From Tidjanibacter sp. (lineage in GTDB: Bacteria; Bacteroidota; Bacteroidia; Bacteroidales; Rikenellaceae), in NCBI GenBank assembly GCA_017628675.1, contig JAGBYS010000024.1, forward strand, positions 1 through 6,623: a DNA stretch of 6,623 bases, written 5' to 3'. Below are positions 5,762 through 6,623 of this stretch, one piece after another. Within the stretch, counting starts at the first letter, position 1. Each line of letters opens with the position of its first letter. A program made the position numbers and the translations under genes. A model generated the notes under the pieces. The model saw only the letters and a program-made list of their open reading frames with translations, searched no databases and was not told the origin of the DNA.

Positions 5762-6622
5762 TTAGAGCTCCTTGTCGATGTTGGCGTCCCTGAGGCCGCG
5801 CGAGATGTTGCTGCGCATAATCACCAGATATTGAGCCTTGAGGAATTGCAGCGTAAGGCAGTAGAATGAGCCGATAAGGATGGTCGCACACCACTTCATC
5901 AGCTCCGCTGCCACGCGACGGCGGAAGGCCTTGGGGCTCTGGCCGAGGGTGCGGATGCGCTCACTCTGGCCCACACGATAGCAGACGGCCTTGAAGTAGG
6001 GCTTCGTAAGTCGCTCGGTGTCAATGTGGTGAAAAATCTCCGCTGCGGGCAGATAATAGATATCCTCACCAGAGGCGTAGTAGCGCATATAGAGCTCCTT
6101 CTCCTCGCCGCCGAGCAGTTTGCTGCCGCGCCTGCCGAGGTTGGTGTCGAACTTGCCGTAGTAGTCGATGGCCGTGCGGCGCAGAGCCATATTGCCACCA
6201 CCGAAGTACTTACCCTCTGGGAAGGGTTTTATCTCACTACCCAGGTTGAGGGTGCCCGCAATGGGGCGCTCGGTAATCTTGGAGAGCCACTTGGGGCGTT
6301 TGGCGGGGAAGCGGGGTGTGATGCGTCCGCCCGCAGCCACAATGTGGGGGTGGGTGTCGAGGAAGTCGAAGTACTCCCTCAAGAGTTCGGGGCAGGCCGA
6401 CTCGTCGTCGTCAATGATGACGATATATTCACCCGTAGACTCATCTATGCCTCTATTGCGTGCCCACGAAAGTCCCTGTGTGGGCTCGTTTACAAGCCTC
6501 ATCCTTATCTCGGGGTGGGCGGTCATAAACTCCTCCACAATCTGCTGGGTGGCGTCTGTGGAGTTGTTGTTCACGATGACCACATCCCAGAGCTCCTTGT
6601 CGAGGGTCTGGTGGGTGAGCGA
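5762..6622 (-). CDS. Family 2 glycosyltransferase, N-terminus beyond the window
   Basis: Probably transfers a sugar from a nucleotide-sugar donor during synthesis of a cell-surface or extracellular polysaccharide; donor and acceptor are unknown. The visible 286 residues have the GT-A fold order of GT2 enzymes: DVVIVNNNSTD (13-23) as part of the nucleotide-binding half, ARNRGIDES (about 54-62), then YIVIIDDDE with the metal-binding Asp cluster at 71-73. GGGNMALRR (141-149) and GGEEKEL (171-177, the probable catalytic acidic site) follow. A hydrophobic stretch at about 244-261 near the C-terminus may be a membrane segment or amphipathic anchor. The frame stays open to the right edge (first full codon at 6622) and the homologous fold usually begins with a beta strand and TYNR-like motif, so roughly 20-40 residues are missing. 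A GTG at 6581-6583 is an internal codon, not the start. It ends at the bidirectional terminator, so it is the last gene of its transcript; upstream partners, probably other glycan genes, lie outside. Confidence 0.92.
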   Translation of the reverse strand, partial: SLTHQTLDKELWDVVIVNNNSTDATQQIVEEFMTAHPEIRMRLVNEPTQGLSWARNRGIDESTGEYIVIIDDDESACPELLREYFDFLDTHPHIVAAGGRITPRFPAKRPKWLSKITERPIAGTLNLGSEIKPFPEGKYFGGGNMALRRTAIDYYGKFDTNLGRRGSKLLGGEEKELYMRYYASGEDIYYLPAAEIFHHIDTERLTKPYFKAVCYRVGQSERIRTLGQSPKAFRRRVAAELMKWCATILIGSFYCLTLQFLKAQYLVIMRSNISRGLRDANIDKEL

Positions 6623-6623
6623 C

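Noticed and set aside
5764..6603. A 15-base direct repeat (AGAGCTCCTTGTCGA) at 5764-5778 and 6589-6603, possible attachment sites
   Set aside because: Both copies lie inside the glycosyltransferase gene and encode the same short string DKEL in frame. Nothing mobile lies between them, so shared codons explain the match.

Overview
This 6.6 kb window is a stretch of chromosome from a member of the Bacteroidota, most likely a gut Bacteroidales of fairly high GC such as an Alistipes-like organism. The grounds are a TAnnTTTG-type (Bacteroidota sigma) promoter element in front of rnr, the lack of clear Shine-Dalgarno sequences, a pullulanase lipoprotein of the Bacteroidales type, and GC-rich codon use. 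The genus is inference.

Layout from left to right: (1) a Fic-domain protein on the + strand (5-721), complete or missing only a few N-terminal residues; (2) a 277-bp spacer (722-998) with no convincing gene but with several matching inverted segments; (3) a type I pullulanase lipoprotein gene on the + strand (999-2999), closed by a strong intrinsic terminator (3025-3062); (4) a short promoter region and rnr, encoding ribonuclease R, on the + strand (3184-5430); (5) a 331-bp spacer between convergent genes (5431-5761) with a probable rnr terminator, a 9-bp tandem repeat, a GC-rich hairpin, a set of GACTTTAGAC-type repeats and a strong bidirectional terminator; (6) the 3' part of a family 2 glycosyltransferase gene on the - strand (5762-6622), whose start lies beyond the right edge.

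The genes do not form one pathway. Pullulanase debranches alpha-glucans at the cell envelope, RNase R degrades structured RNA in the cytoplasm, the Fic protein probably modifies a target protein with AMP, and the glycosyltransferase probably builds an extracellular or cell-surface glycan. pulA and rnr are separate transcription units. No SusC/SusD genes, phage genes, transposase, CRISPR array, tRNA or rRNA are visible. I see no clearly new system. The best places for a second look are the two spacers.
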